Assembly (NCBI GenBank): GCA_019638845.1
Contig: JAHBSZ010000002.1
Coordinates: forward strand, 1-64,000
Length of the DNA: 64,000 bases
Direction of reading: 5' to 3'
Origin: Salinibacterium sp.
Lineage (GTDB): Bacteria; Actinomycetota; Actinomycetes; Actinomycetales; Microbacteriaceae
Shown: positions 52,045 through 61,316 of the stretch, in pieces
Layout: each line of letters opens with the position of its first letter
Numbering within the stretch: position 1 is the first letter of the stretch
Translations under genes and position numbers: made by a program
Notes under the pieces: generated by a model
What the model was told of the DNA's origin: nothing
Database searches by the model: none
The model's input: the letters and a program-made list of their open reading frames with translations, nothing else

Positions 52045-53220
52045 TCAGCGACCGAGAGTCGGCGAGCGGTCGGCGAGACCCGCCGTCCGGGCACGATCGA
52101 CGGCCGCGGGCAGGGCCGCAACGAGGGCGTCGACCTCGGCCGCCGTCGAGTCCGTGCCGAGCGTTATGCGGAGCGCGCCGCGAGCGTCGGGCTCCGAGAG
52201 GCCCATCGCGAGAAGCACATGGGACGCCTCCGGCACGCCGGCCTGGCAGGCTGAACCCGTCGAGACGCTGAAGCCGGCGCGATCCAGAAGAAAGAGCAGC
52301 GAGTCGCCTTCGCACCCGGGGAACGTGAAGTGCGCGTTGATCGACAGCCTGTCGACGGGATCACCGCGCAGCACCGCCGTGGGCACAGCAGCCCGGATGC
52401 CCGCAATGAGCCGATCCCGCAAGGCGATCATGCCGGTGAGATCTCGACTGGCTCGATCCGCGAGCTCGGCCGCAACGCCGAACGCAACGGCACCCGCCGC
52501 ATCTTGGGTACCCGACCGGGCACGTTGCTGGTTTCCGCCGTGGATGAGCGGGGTCACCGTCGCCGAACGGGAGATCACCAAGGCTCCGATGCCCACCGGT
52601 CCGCCGATCTTGTGGGCGGAAATGCTGAGCGCCGCGAGTCCCGAGGCCGGAAAGTCGATCGGCACATGACCATACGCCGCGACCGCGTCGCAATGAACGG
52701 GAACTCCGTGAGCAGCGGCAAGTTCGACAACCGAGGCGACAGGCTGGACGGTGCCCACCTCGTTGTTCGCGAGCAACACGGTCACGAGGGCCACATCATC
52801 GGCGAGCGCCGATTGCACGTACGCCAAGTCGATGCGGCCGACCGCGTCGACTGGGATCCAGTCGATCACTGCACCCTCGTGCTTCTCGAGCCACTCGACG
52901 GTGTCAATGGTGGCGTGATGCTCGGCTCGCGAGACCAAGATGCGGCGCTTCGAGGGCTTGAGCGAGCGCTGTGCCCAGAACAATCCCTTGATCGCGAGAT
53001 TTATCGCCTCGGTGCCACCCGACGTGAACGTGACCTCAACCGAGTCGGCACGCACAGAGGCAGCGACCCGCTCACGCGCCTCCTCGAGCATCCGTTTCGC
53101 TTCTTGCCCCTGCGAATGTATCGATGAGGGATTGCCCACGACCCCCAGCGCGGAGACGTACGCGGCCAGTACCTCGGGGCGCAGCGGAGTCGTCGCCGCG
53201 TGGTCGAAGTAGACGCTCAT
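52045..53220 (-). CDS. Cysteine desulfurase (NifS/IscS family)
   Basis: A 391-residue fold-type I PLP enzyme that takes sulfur from L-cysteine. The PLP lysine is Lys204 in SISAHKIGGPVG, and the persulfide Cys is Cys325 in STGSACQAG. The N-terminus FDHAATTPLRPEV and NNEVGTVQP block are typical. Where relatives usually have DAVQA near the cofactor, this one reads DAVAAYG, with Ala for the Gln that contacts PLP; this needs an alignment. The ATG at 53220 is divergent from glgX. It probably feeds MnmA and other acceptors. Confidence 0.93.
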   Translation of the reverse strand: MSVYFDHAATTPLRPEVLAAYVSALGVVGNPSSIHSQGQEAKRMLEEARERVAASVRADSVEVTFTSGGTEAINLAIKGLFWAQRSLKPSKRRILVSRAEHHATIDTVEWLEKHEGAVIDWIPVDAVGRIDLAYVQSALADDVALVTVLLANNEVGTVQPVASVVELAAAHGVPVHCDAVAAYGHVPIDFPASGLAALSISAHKIGGPVGIGALVISRSATVTPLIHGGNQQRARSGTQDAAGAVAFGVAAELADRASRDLTGMIALRDRLIAGIRAAVPTAVLRGDPVDRLSINAHFTFPGCEGDSLLFLLDRAGFSVSTGSACQAGVPEASHVLLAMGLSEPDARGALRITLGTDSTAAEVDALVAALPAAVDRARTAGLADRSPTLGR

Positions 53221-53259
53221 GTAACAAGCATGACTCACGTGGCGTTTACTCTTATCCCC

Positions 53260-55341
53260 ATGCCTGATCACCTTGCCGACCTCGGAGTACGCCTCGGTGA
53301 CACAGGCGGCGAACTGCGGGTGTGGTCGGCGTCCGCAACAAGCATGGAGCTGTGCTTGTTCGACGAGAAGGATCCTGCGTGGGTGGCGAAGACCGTCCCC
53401 CTGGCCAAGGGCGATGGGGATGTCTGGTCCGCTGAGTCGACACTCTTGGTGCCCGGGATGCGGTACTCGATCCGCGCGAACGGTCCGAGCACTGCCGGCC
53501 ACGCCTTCGATCCGAACGTGCACCTGATCGACCCGTACGCACGCGGGCTCGCCCGCACCAGCAGTGGCGACTGGCGCGGATACGTGCAAGAACCGGACTC
53601 GTTCGACTGGGGCACGTCGAGCAAGCCAGGCATCGGCATGGACCACACCGTGATCTATGAGGCCCACGCCAAGGGCATCTCGAAGCTGAACCCCGACGTC
53701 CCGGAAGAGCTTCGCGGAACCTACGCCGGTCTCGCCCACGAGTCGACGATCACGTACCTGAAGGAACTCGGTGTCACGACGGTCGAGCTACTACCCGTGC
53801 ACCAGTTTGTCAGCGAACAGCGACTCATCAATCAGGGGCTCACCAACTACTGGGGGTACAACACACTCAACTTCTTCACCCCCCATGCGCTGTATGCAAG
53901 CCGGGAGGCACAGTTCGGCGGCACGGGCGCGGTATTGCGCGAGTTCAAGGGGATGGTGAAGCTCCTGCATGAGGCTGGCCTCGAAGTGGTTCTGGACGTC
54001 GTCTACAACCACACCGCCGAGGAGGGGTTGGGCGGACCGACCACGAGTCTCCGCGGCCTCGACAACCGGAACTACTACCGCCAGTCCCCCGACGGTGTCT
54101 ACGTGGATGTCACCGGCTGCGGCAACTCGGTCAACACCGCTACCCCCGCTGCGGCGCGTCTCATCCTCGATTCCCTGCGGTATTGGACGAACGAGGTGCA
54201 GATCGACGGATTCCGATTCGACCTCGCGGTCACGCTGGGGCGCGACGAGAACAACGAGTTCCAGCCCGAGCATCCGCTGCTCCTCGCGATCCGCGACGAT
54301 CCGCAGTTGCAGAGCGCGAAGATCATCTCCGAGCCTTGGGATCTGGGCATGGGCGGATGGCAAGTCGGTAAGTTTCCCGGGGCCGACTCTGGTGCCAGTG
54401 CTGAATCCGACCGGGGGCGCGGCTGGTCCGAGTGGAACGACGGATACCGCGACCGGATGCGCGACTTCTGGCTCACCGATATCGGCTCAGCGCGCGCACA
54501 CGGGTCAGCGCCCAACGGAATCGGATCCCTTGCTCGGCGGCTTGCGGGCTCTGCCCATGTGTTCACTCACGAACGCGGGCCGATGGCATCCGTGAATTTC
54601 ATCACTGCCCATGACGGCTTCACGATGGCAGATCTGACCGCCTACAACGAGAAACACAATCTCGGAAATGGCGAGAAGAACCGCGACGGAACAGACAACA
54701 ACCACTCGTTCAACTACGGGGTCGAAGGCCCGACAAACGATGCCACGATCACGGATGCCCGGTGCAAGGCGATGCGCAACCTGCTCGGTACCCTGCTCCT
54801 CTCCGCGGGCGTCCCCATGCTTACCGCAGGCGACGAGTTCGGCCGCTCCCAGCGTGGCAACAACAACGCGTACAACCAAGACGGCGAACTCACCTGGGTT
54901 CCATGGGTCCGCGAGGACTGGCAGGATGAGCTGCTCGAGGTCACTCGGCAACTTATCCAGTTGCGAGCGGAGAATCCGGCTCTGCGGCCGGTCCGCTACG
55001 GGAGGTGGGGCGAGACCATTCCCTCGGCGACCCAGATGGACTGGTACAACAAGCAGGGACATTCCATGAGCGAAGAGGATTGGGACTCACCAGCCGAACG
55101 CACCCTGCAGTACCTTGCCGCGTCCACTCCGGAGTTCGAGGAGTTCAACCGCATCCTGCTCATTGTGCACGGGCTCGAAGACGACGTGACCGTGACCCTT
55201 CCGGAACACGCAGGCGTGACCTCGTACACCTTGCTGTGGGACTCCGCCGTCGAGGACGCCACGGAGTCGATGCTCGAGCACGGACCCGGCAGTGAACTCA
55301 CCGTTGCCGGCACCTCGATGCAACTGTTCAGGGCACATTGA
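53260..55341 (+). CDS. glgX: Glycogen debranching enzyme
   Basis: The 693-residue GH13 enzyme hydrolyses alpha-1,6 branch points of phosphorylase-limited glycogen. An N-terminal CBM48 domain (LGDTGGELRVWSASATSMELCLF) precedes the catalytic barrel, with nucleophile Asp in IDGFRFDLAVTLG, acid Glu in AKIISEPWDLG and the transition-state Asp in ITAHDGFTMADL. GlgX blocks such as YEAHAKGISKLNPDVPEELRGTYAGLA are present. ATG at 53260 (MPDHLADLG) is chosen over ATG 53230 by family comparison. The ybaK gene starts at the stop codon. Confidence 0.94.
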   Translation: MPDHLADLGVRLGDTGGELRVWSASATSMELCLFDEKDPAWVAKTVPLAKGDGDVWSAESTLLVPGMRYSIRANGPSTAGHAFDPNVHLIDPYARGLARTSSGDWRGYVQEPDSFDWGTSSKPGIGMDHTVIYEAHAKGISKLNPDVPEELRGTYAGLAHESTITYLKELGVTTVELLPVHQFVSEQRLINQGLTNYWGYNTLNFFTPHALYASREAQFGGTGAVLREFKGMVKLLHEAGLEVVLDVVYNHTAEEGLGGPTTSLRGLDNRNYYRQSPDGVYVDVTGCGNSVNTATPAAARLILDSLRYWTNEVQIDGFRFDLAVTLGRDENNEFQPEHPLLLAIRDDPQLQSAKIISEPWDLGMGGWQVGKFPGADSGASAESDRGRGWSEWNDGYRDRMRDFWLTDIGSARAHGSAPNGIGSLARRLAGSAHVFTHERGPMASVNFITAHDGFTMADLTAYNEKHNLGNGEKNRDGTDNNHSFNYGVEGPTNDATITDARCKAMRNLLGTLLLSAGVPMLTAGDEFGRSQRGNNNAYNQDGELTWVPWVREDWQDELLEVTRQLIQLRAENPALRPVRYGRWGETIPSATQMDWYNKQGHSMSEEDWDSPAERTLQYLAASTPEFEEFNRILLIVHGLEDDVTVTLPEHAGVTSYTLLWDSAVEDATESMLEHGPGSELTVAGTSMQLFRAH

Positions 55342-55811
55342 GCGGCACGCCAGCCACCGTCGCGCTCGTGACTGCAGGAATTGCCTTCACGGCGCACGAG
55401 TATGCGCACGACCCCGGTACGACCAACTATGGGATCGAGGCGGCCGAAGTGCTCGGGCTCGACCCTGGTCAGGTGTTCAAGACGCTCATGGCCGAAGTCG
55501 ACGGACGCCTCGTGGTCGCGATCGTGCCCGTCTCCGGAAAGCTCGATCTCAAAGCGCTGGCAGCGGCAGTCGGCGGCAAGAAGGCTGGGATGGCCGACCC
55601 GAAGGTTGCGGAAAAGCGCACGGGCTACGTTGTCGGCGGGATCAGCCCGATCGGACAAAAGATCGCGCATGACACGGTGCTCGACGAGACCGCCGAACTG
55701 TACGACACGATCTTTGTATCAGGCGGGCGACGCGGCTTCGACATCGAGCTGGCGCCAGCGGACTTGCTGAGGATCACTGCCGCGGTGATTGCGGCGATCG
55801 GCCGTAGTTAG
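55338..55811 (+). CDS. ybaK: Cys-tRNA(Pro)/Cys-tRNA(Cys) deacylase YbaK-like
   Basis: A 157-residue YbaK/EbsC protein that removes cysteine mischarged on tRNA(Pro). Family blocks are seen in TNYGIEAAEVLGLDPGQVFKTLMAEVDGRLVVAIVPVSGKLDLKALAAAVGGKKAGMADPKVAEKRTGYVVGGISPIGQK. The Lys in QVFKTL is the usual catalytic or binding position. TTG at 55338 overlaps the glgX TGA by three bases, so translation is coupled. The end overlaps a tiny convergent gene by four bases. Confidence 0.93.
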   Translation: MSGTPATVALVTAGIAFTAHEYAHDPGTTNYGIEAAEVLGLDPGQVFKTLMAEVDGRLVVAIVPVSGKLDLKALAAAVGGKKAGMADPKVAEKRTGYVVGGISPIGQKIAHDTVLDETAELYDTIFVSGGRRGFDIELAPADLLRITAAVIAAIGRS

Positions 55812-55951
55812 CGCGTGGCGACCAGAAACCCGAGGATGACAAGAGCAACCACAGCGACCCCGGCAATCGCGTAGAACGGCGATACTGCCCGGCGGGGCGT
55901 GCTTTCCGTGGTGACGGTCTCAGTGTCGACTGACTCAGTGCGCAGTGTCAT
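55808..55951 (-). CDS. Small single-span membrane protein
   Basis: ATG at 55951, preceded by an AGGAA ribosome binding site, encodes 47 residues: a Thr/Ser/Glu-rich N-terminus (MTLRTESVDTETVTTEST) and a C-terminal hydrophobic helix (FYAIAGVAVVALVILGFLVATR). The layout (polar head, one helix, short basic end) fits a tail-anchored membrane protein. A similar small gene lies at 56198-56344 with the same leader features, so the two are probably paralogous or co-regulated. Function unknown. Confidence 0.6.
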   Translation of the reverse strand: MTLRTESVDTETVTTESTPRRAVSPFYAIAGVAVVALVILGFLVATR

Positions 55952-56012
55952 GGTGGGTTCCTGGTTCGGGTCAGGCGGGGAGCGGGTCTTCCCCTAGTGA
56001 GAAATCTATTGG

Positions 56013-56060
56013 TCGGCAGAAGTGCGGACAAGGGCTGTAACCCTCCCATTCCGGGGGTCA
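56013..56060. repeat. Upstream block shared by the two small membrane protein genes (copy 1)
   Basis: TCGGCAG then GGACAAGGGCTGTAACCCTCCCA and CCGGGGGTCAC recur with few changes at 56407-56454. On the minus strand, the block gives TTGTCC with TAGATT 17 bases later, a plausible -35/-10 pair. The conserved sequence may include a regulator site. Confidence 0.6.
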
Positions 56061-56197
56061 CTCGTTTGGGGGCCATTCACCCACTTGACTGGACTCGGAA
56101 GCGCGACCCTCGACGCTTCGTTAACGACAACGAGTCGGCGCCTTCGGGTGGCGTCGACTCGTCGTCGGATGATGCGGAGGTTACTTTCGGGTGTGCC

Positions 56198-56344
56198 TTA
56201 GGAGAGCACAGCGACTACGGCCGCGAGCGCCACGAGGGCGATCGTGATGCCGACAGAGGCGATAAAGAACGGCGAAGCGAACGTGGTGTTCGCGCCTGCC
56301 TGGTCGATGGTGCTCATCTCGGTGTTCCTGTCGATTGTGTTCAT
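56198..56344 (-). CDS. Small single-span membrane protein
   Basis: ATG at 56344 gives 48 residues (an alternative ATG at 56317 gives 39, also with an AGGAA site). The product has a polar N-terminus (MSTIDQAGANTTFAS from the second start) and a C-terminal helix (FFIASVGITIALVALAAVVAVLS). It resembles the 55808-55951 product in size and layout. The upstream DNA of both genes shares a near-identical 48-base block. The role is unknown; such peptides may modulate a larger membrane complex. Confidence 0.55.
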   Translation of the reverse strand: MNTIDRNTEMSTIDQAGANTTFASPFFIASVGITIALVALAAVVAVLS

Positions 56345-56406
56345 GTCACGGTTCCTGGATTCGGGTCCTGGAAGAGATCGGGTATCTCTTGGATCAATAC
56401 TCACTG

Positions 56407-56454
56407 TCGGCAGTAGGGGGGACAAGCCCTGTACCCTCCCCACAACGGGGGCAA
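56407..56454. repeat. Upstream block shared by the two small membrane protein genes (copy 2)
   Basis: Matches 56013-56060: TCGGCAG, then GGGACAAGCCCTGTACCCTCCC and CGGGGGCAAC. Partial further copies of the GGGGACAA...GGGGTACAG motif occur at 56544-56563 and, inverted, at 56584-56601. The rest of the 56345-56638 gap shows no gene. Confidence 0.6.
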
Positions 56455-56638
56455 CGGCATCACGGGCGCGTAACCCAGTGTTTACAACGAAGTTGGCGTT
56501 TGGGGTACAGATCCAGTCCCCCATGAGGACTACAGGCACTATTGGGGACAAAACGGGGTACAGCGACCGGAAGGGGTGCTGAATTACCCCCTTGTCCCCA
56601 GTTCGGGGCGAACCGCAACTATCCCGCTACTGCCAAGA

Positions 56639-59197
56639 CTATTCAGCCACCGCGATGAGTCCCATTTCGGCGGGGGAAGCGAGCGATCGGTGATTCGGTA
56701 CGACGCGAACCGTGTATCCAAAACTCCCGGCCCGAGCCAGCGGCACCGTGCCAGCAAAGATCGCAGCAGCACCTTCGGCGGGTTCGGCGAAGGGAAGCGG
56801 CAAGTGCTGCACCTCATCCAGGCGGTCGCCCTCGTGCGCGCGACCGTAGACCACCTCGACCGCGAGGTCCTGTGGAGTGAGGCCACCCAGAGCGATCGTC
56901 GCGCGCAGGTGCAGGTCGTCCCCCACCTGCGGCACGGCATCCCATCCCCCTGATTCGACGTGGGTGACATGAACGGCGGGCCACGCCGCGGTGACCCGCG
57001 CCTTCCAATCCGCGAGCTCGCGAGCGGGCTCGTACCCGCTGACGCTCATCGCCGTCTCGGAATGCGAGGCAGGAATGTACAAGCGCTCCACGTACTCCTT
57101 GACCATGCGGTCTGCCGAGAGCGCGGGCGAGAGCGTGGCGAGGGTATGCCGGATCGACTCGACCCAGCGCGTCGGTACGCCGTTCTTCGCGCGGTCATAG
57201 AAGCGAGGGGCGATCTGGTGCTCGATGAGGTCATACATACTCTCTGCTTCGAGCTTGTCGCGCTCGGCACCGTCGCCGGCCGAGTCCGCGGTCGGAATTG
57301 CCCAACCGTTTTCCTCGTCGTAGAACTCCGCCCACCAGCCGTCGAGGATCGACAGGTTGAGGGATCCGTTGAGTGCGGCCTTCATCCCCGACGTGCCGCA
57401 CGCTTCGAGCGGACGCAAAGGGTTGTTCAGCCAAATGTCGGTACCCGGATAGAGCAACTTGGCCATACCGATGTCGTAGTTCGGCAGAAACACGATCCGC
57501 TTGCGCACGTCGATCTCCTGGCTGAACTCGACGAGTCGCTGAATGAGGCGCTTGCCTTCGTCGTCAGCCGGATGCGACTTGCCTGCGATCACGAGTTGGA
57601 TGGGCCGCTCGGGGTGGAGCAGCAGTGCGCGCAGTCGGTCCTCGTCATGCAGCATGAGCGTGAGCCGCTTGTAGGTCGGAACCCGTCGCGCGAAACCGAT
57701 TGTGAGCACGCTGGGGTCAAGTAGCTCGGAGAACCACGCCGGATCCCCCACACCAGGATTCTGTTCCTGCCATGCTGCGCTCACGCGGCGCCGGGCATCG
57801 TGAACGAGTTGTTCGCGCATCCGGCCACGCACGTCCCACAGATCAGCATCTGAGACCGCCTTCGCCGACGACCAGTCGACGACGGTCGTGTCTGCGGTGC
57901 CGAACTTCTGCTGCGCGAGCTCGAGCATTGCCGGATCGGTCCAACTGGGGGCATGCACGCCGTTGGTGACCGAGGTGATGGGCACATCATCCGCGTCGAA
58001 TCCGGGCCACAATTCTCCGAACATCCCACGGGAGACTTCTCCGTGAAGAAGCGAGACGCCATTCGCGCGTTGTGCGAGCCGAAGCCCCATCACTGCCATG
58101 TTGAACATCGACGGGTCACCGCCGACATAATTCTCTTCACCGAGGTTCACCACATCGGCCGCGACCACGCCCGGGAGCAGGTCGGTCGAGAAGTACTTCT
58201 CGATCAGGTCGATCTCGAATCGATCGATTCCGGCAGGAACGGGCGTGTGCGTCGTGAAGACAGTCCCGGCACGAACGACCTGAAGCGCTTCCGCGAATGC
58301 GAGACCGTCTCCGATGAGGTCGCCGATGCGCTCGAGGCCGAGGAATCCGGCGTGGCCTTCGTTGGTATGGAACACCTCGGGGAACGGCGTCGAGGTCAAT
58401 TCGGTGAATGCCTTGATCGCCCGCACCCCGCCGATTCCGAGCAGCAGTTCCTGCAATAGACGGTGTTCCCCGCCGCCGCCGTAAAGACGGTCTGTGACCG
58501 TGCGCAACGATTCCTCGTTCTCGGGAATGTCGGTGTCGAGCAACAACAGGGTGATGCGGCCGACCTTGACCTGCCAGATGCGCGCGCACAGTGCGTGACC
58601 GCCCGGAAGCGACAGGGTGACGTGGGCGGCAGTGCCATCGGGATTACGGAGTACGCGCAGGGGAAGCCCATCCGGATCGAGTACCGGGTAGCTCTCCTGC
58701 TGCCAGCCCTCACGTGAGATCGCCTGGCGGAAGTAGCCCGCGCGATAGAACAACCCGACCCCGATGATCGGCACACCGAGATCGCTGGCGCTCTTGAGAT
58801 GATCGCCAGCGAGGATGCCGAGGCCGCCCGAGTACTGCGGCAGGGCTGCGGCAATGCCGAACTCGGGCGAGAAGTAACCGATCGATGCTGGGGCATCCTT
58901 GAGCGTCTGGTACCAGCGCGGCTTCTGCAGGTAGTCGTGGAGATCGTCGCGCAAGATCACGGTGGTCGCCACGAACGCGTCGTCCCCGGCCAGTTCGTCG
59001 AGGCGGCCCGGGCCGACCGCCCCCAGCAGCGCGATTGGATCGTGGCCGGTTTGTTCCCACAGTTCGGGATCGACCGACCTGAACATTTGACGCGTCGGCT
59101 CGTGCCACGACCAGCGCAAGTTGCTCGACAACTCGTCAAGTGCCGAGAGCGCCTCGGGCAAAACAGTACGGACGGTAAACCTGCGGATGGCCTTCAC
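56639..59197 (-). CDS. glgP: Alpha-glucan (glycogen/maltodextrin) phosphorylase
   Basis: The 852-residue GT35 enzyme releases glucose 1-phosphate from the ends of alpha-1,4-glucans. The N-terminal DUF3417 part (EALSALDELSSNLRWSWHEPTRQMFRSVDPELW) marks the short actinobacterial type; then EFGIAAALPQYSGGLGILAGDHLKSASDLG, EVFHTNEGHAGFLGLERI, TFTTHTPVPAG-like and the PLP lysine block RPLEACGTSGMKAALNGSLNLS. It is divergent from glgE with 109 bases between the starts and a strong inverted repeat there. It provides degradation of the storage glucan. Confidence 0.94.
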   Translation of the reverse strand: MKAIRRFTVRTVLPEALSALDELSSNLRWSWHEPTRQMFRSVDPELWEQTGHDPIALLGAVGPGRLDELAGDDAFVATTVILRDDLHDYLQKPRWYQTLKDAPASIGYFSPEFGIAAALPQYSGGLGILAGDHLKSASDLGVPIIGVGLFYRAGYFRQAISREGWQQESYPVLDPDGLPLRVLRNPDGTAAHVTLSLPGGHALCARIWQVKVGRITLLLLDTDIPENEESLRTVTDRLYGGGGEHRLLQELLLGIGGVRAIKAFTELTSTPFPEVFHTNEGHAGFLGLERIGDLIGDGLAFAEALQVVRAGTVFTTHTPVPAGIDRFEIDLIEKYFSTDLLPGVVAADVVNLGEENYVGGDPSMFNMAVMGLRLAQRANGVSLLHGEVSRGMFGELWPGFDADDVPITSVTNGVHAPSWTDPAMLELAQQKFGTADTTVVDWSSAKAVSDADLWDVRGRMREQLVHDARRRVSAAWQEQNPGVGDPAWFSELLDPSVLTIGFARRVPTYKRLTLMLHDEDRLRALLLHPERPIQLVIAGKSHPADDEGKRLIQRLVEFSQEIDVRKRIVFLPNYDIGMAKLLYPGTDIWLNNPLRPLEACGTSGMKAALNGSLNLSILDGWWAEFYDEENGWAIPTADSAGDGAERDKLEAESMYDLIEHQIAPRFYDRAKNGVPTRWVESIRHTLATLSPALSADRMVKEYVERLYIPASHSETAMSVSGYEPARELADWKARVTAAWPAVHVTHVESGGWDAVPQVGDDLHLRATIALGGLTPQDLAVEVVYGRAHEGDRLDEVQHLPLPFAEPAEGAAAIFAGTVPLARAGSFGYTVRVVPNHRSLASPAEMGLIAVAE

Positions 59198-59234
59198 CCA
59201 ACCACCCTAGGGCAGTCGCGGTGGGCAGCAGTAA

Positions 59235-59261
59235 AGCGCTTGCAGCCGGTATGCAAGCGCT
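59235..59261. promoter_or_regulatory. Perfect inverted repeat in the glgP/glgE promoter region
   Basis: AGCGCTTGCA and TGCAAGCGCT are exact reverse complements around a seven-base spacer. The TTGCA/TGCAA core is typical of LacI-family sugar regulator sites. It lies 38 bases from the glgP start and 46 bases from the glgE start, so one protein could control both directions. No LacI-family gene lies in this window. Confidence 0.65.
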
Positions 59262-59306
59262 CCCGGTATCCTTCGGGGAACGAGTACGAGGGAGTACGGT
59301 CGAAAC

Positions 59307-61316
59307 GTGAGTGTTGAGTACAAACCGAAGCTGGGCCGGATCCCCATCCGAGACCTGACGCCCCAACAACCCGAGAACCGCTGGCCTTCGAAAGCGTTCG
59401 CGGGCGAGGTGGTGACCTTCGGCGCGAGCGCGTTCCGCGAAGGGCACGACCTGCTCGGTGTACACCTAATCATCACCGATCCGGCCGGCGCATGGACCAC
59501 TCACCGCATGCACCCGGGCGATCCCGGAACCGACCGCTGGCACGCCGATGTACAGCTGCACACCGAAGGCACGTGGACGTGGCGCGTGCGAGCGTTCGCC
59601 GACGATTGGGCGACCTGGCTGCACAATGCTGCCATCAAGATTCCCGCTCGCATCGACGTCGATGTGATGGTGCTCACCGGCGCCGAACTTCTTGCGCGGG
59701 CCGGAACGCGAAAGGTCGTTCAGGACGCTGTCGCTGCCTTCGCCGACCCGACACTGGCTGCCGAAAACAAGCTCGCCATCGCCCTCGACCCCAAGCTCAC
59801 CTTGGCGATCGACGCGAAACCGCTCGCGAGCCTCACCACCGAAAGTGAGTCGCTCACCATCCGCGTGGAACGCACCCGCGCGGGCGTCGGCAACTGGTAC
59901 GAGTTCTTCCCGCGCAGCGAGGGCGCCAAACGGGCAAAGGATGGCACGTGGACGAGCGGCACCTTCCGCACGGCCGCGAAGCGCATCCCCGCCGTTGCCG
60001 CGATGGGCTTCGACGTGCTGTACCTACCGCCGATCCATCCGATCGGGGAGGCATTCCGCAAGGGGCCGAACAACAGCCTCGACACAAAGCCGGGTGATCC
60101 GGGATCCCCGTGGGCGATCGGTGGCGCCGCGGGCGGTCATGACGCCGTGCATCCAGACCTCGGCGACCTCAAAGACTTCAGCTACTTCGTGGGTGTCGCG
60201 ACCAAGAACAACATGGAGGTCGCCCTCGATCTCGCGCTGCAGGCGTCACCAGATCACCCGTGGGTTACCGAGCACCCCGAGTGGTTCACAACACTGCCCG
60301 ACGGCTCGATCGCCTACGCCGAGAATCCGCCCAAGAAGTACCAAGACATCTACCCCATCAACTTCGACAACGACCCGGTAGGGATTCGCGAAGAGGTGCT
60401 GCGGATCATCCGGCACTGGATCGCGTTGGGGGTGCGGATTTTCCGAGTCGACAACCCGCACACGAAGCCGTTGCAGTTCTGGGAGATCGTGCTGCATGAG
60501 ATCAACACCGAGTTCCCAGACGTCATCTTCCTCGCCGAAGCCTTTACCCGTCCCGCGATGATGCAGGCACTCGCTCAGGTCGGATTCCAGCAGTCGTATT
60601 CGTATTTCACGTGGCGCAATACGAAGGAAGAACTCGCGGAGTTCTTCGAGTCGATCTCGCACGAGACGTCGGGCTGGTTCCGCCCGAACCTGTTCGTGAA
60701 CACCCCGGACATCCTCACCGAGTACCTGCAGTTCGGCGGCCCCGCCGCATACAAGATCCGCGCGACGCTCGCCGCGACCGCTGCTCCGCTGTGGGGCGTG
60801 TATGCGGGCTACGAGCTGTTCGAGGATGTTGCCCGGCCCGGCAGCGAAGAGAACATCGACAACGAGAAGTACGAGTACAAACAACGCGACTGGGCCGGAG
60901 CCGAGAAGGCGGGCACTTCGCTCGCGCCGTACCTGCAGCGACTCAATCTCATCCGCGCTGCCCACCCCGCGCTTCGCCAATTGCGCAATTTGGATGTGCA
61001 CTGGAGCAAGGACGAGTCGATCCTTGTGTACACCAAGTATCTTGCCGCCGAGCACAACGACGGGATCGTCGATGCGGTAATCGTCGTCGCGAATGTTGAC
61101 CCGCATTCCGTCCGCGAGACGACTGTGCACCTCGACCTCAGTCGTATCGGCCTCCCGCTCGATGCGAGGTTCACGGTGACCGACCTGATTACGGGCGCGA
61201 CCTTCGAATGGGGAGCGGACAACTACGTGCGGCTCGATGCGTTCGGCGAGCCGTGCCACATCCTGCACGTGCACGCGCCGCTGACGAGCCCCGAACCGAC
61301 CAAGAAGGGCCGCTGA
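59307..61316 (+). CDS. glgE: Alpha-1,4-glucan:maltose-1-phosphate maltosyltransferase
   Basis: The 669-residue GH13_3 enzyme extends alpha-glucan with maltose units from maltose 1-phosphate. It starts at GTG 59307 (MSVEYKPKLGRIPIRDLTPQ). Family blocks are RAGVGNWYEFFPRSEG, GFDVLYLPPIHPIGEAFRKGPNN, the nucleophile Asp in VRIFRVDNPHTKP, the acid Glu in FLAEAFTRPAMM, and QSYSYFTWRNTKEEL. The downstream glgB starts at its stop (TGATG). The maltose-1-phosphate source (maltokinase with TreS, or GlgM) is not in the window. Confidence 0.95.
   Translation: MSVEYKPKLGRIPIRDLTPQQPENRWPSKAFAGEVVTFGASAFREGHDLLGVHLIITDPAGAWTTHRMHPGDPGTDRWHADVQLHTEGTWTWRVRAFADDWATWLHNAAIKIPARIDVDVMVLTGAELLARAGTRKVVQDAVAAFADPTLAAENKLAIALDPKLTLAIDAKPLASLTTESESLTIRVERTRAGVGNWYEFFPRSEGAKRAKDGTWTSGTFRTAAKRIPAVAAMGFDVLYLPPIHPIGEAFRKGPNNSLDTKPGDPGSPWAIGGAAGGHDAVHPDLGDLKDFSYFVGVATKNNMEVALDLALQASPDHPWVTEHPEWFTTLPDGSIAYAENPPKKYQDIYPINFDNDPVGIREEVLRIIRHWIALGVRIFRVDNPHTKPLQFWEIVLHEINTEFPDVIFLAEAFTRPAMMQALAQVGFQQSYSYFTWRNTKEELAEFFESISHETSGWFRPNLFVNTPDILTEYLQFGGPAAYKIRATLAATAAPLWGVYAGYELFEDVARPGSEENIDNEKYEYKQRDWAGAEKAGTSLAPYLQRLNLIRAAHPALRQLRNLDVHWSKDESILVYTKYLAAEHNDGIVDAVIVVANVDPHSVRETTVHLDLSRIGLPLDARFTVTDLITGATFEWGADNYVRLDAFGEPCHILHVHAPLTSPEPTKKGR

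Noticed and set aside
56013-56601. A short CRISPR-like array from the repeated blocks
   Set aside because: Only two long copies about 390 bases apart plus degenerate partial copies are present; spacing is irregular and no cas gene is nearby.
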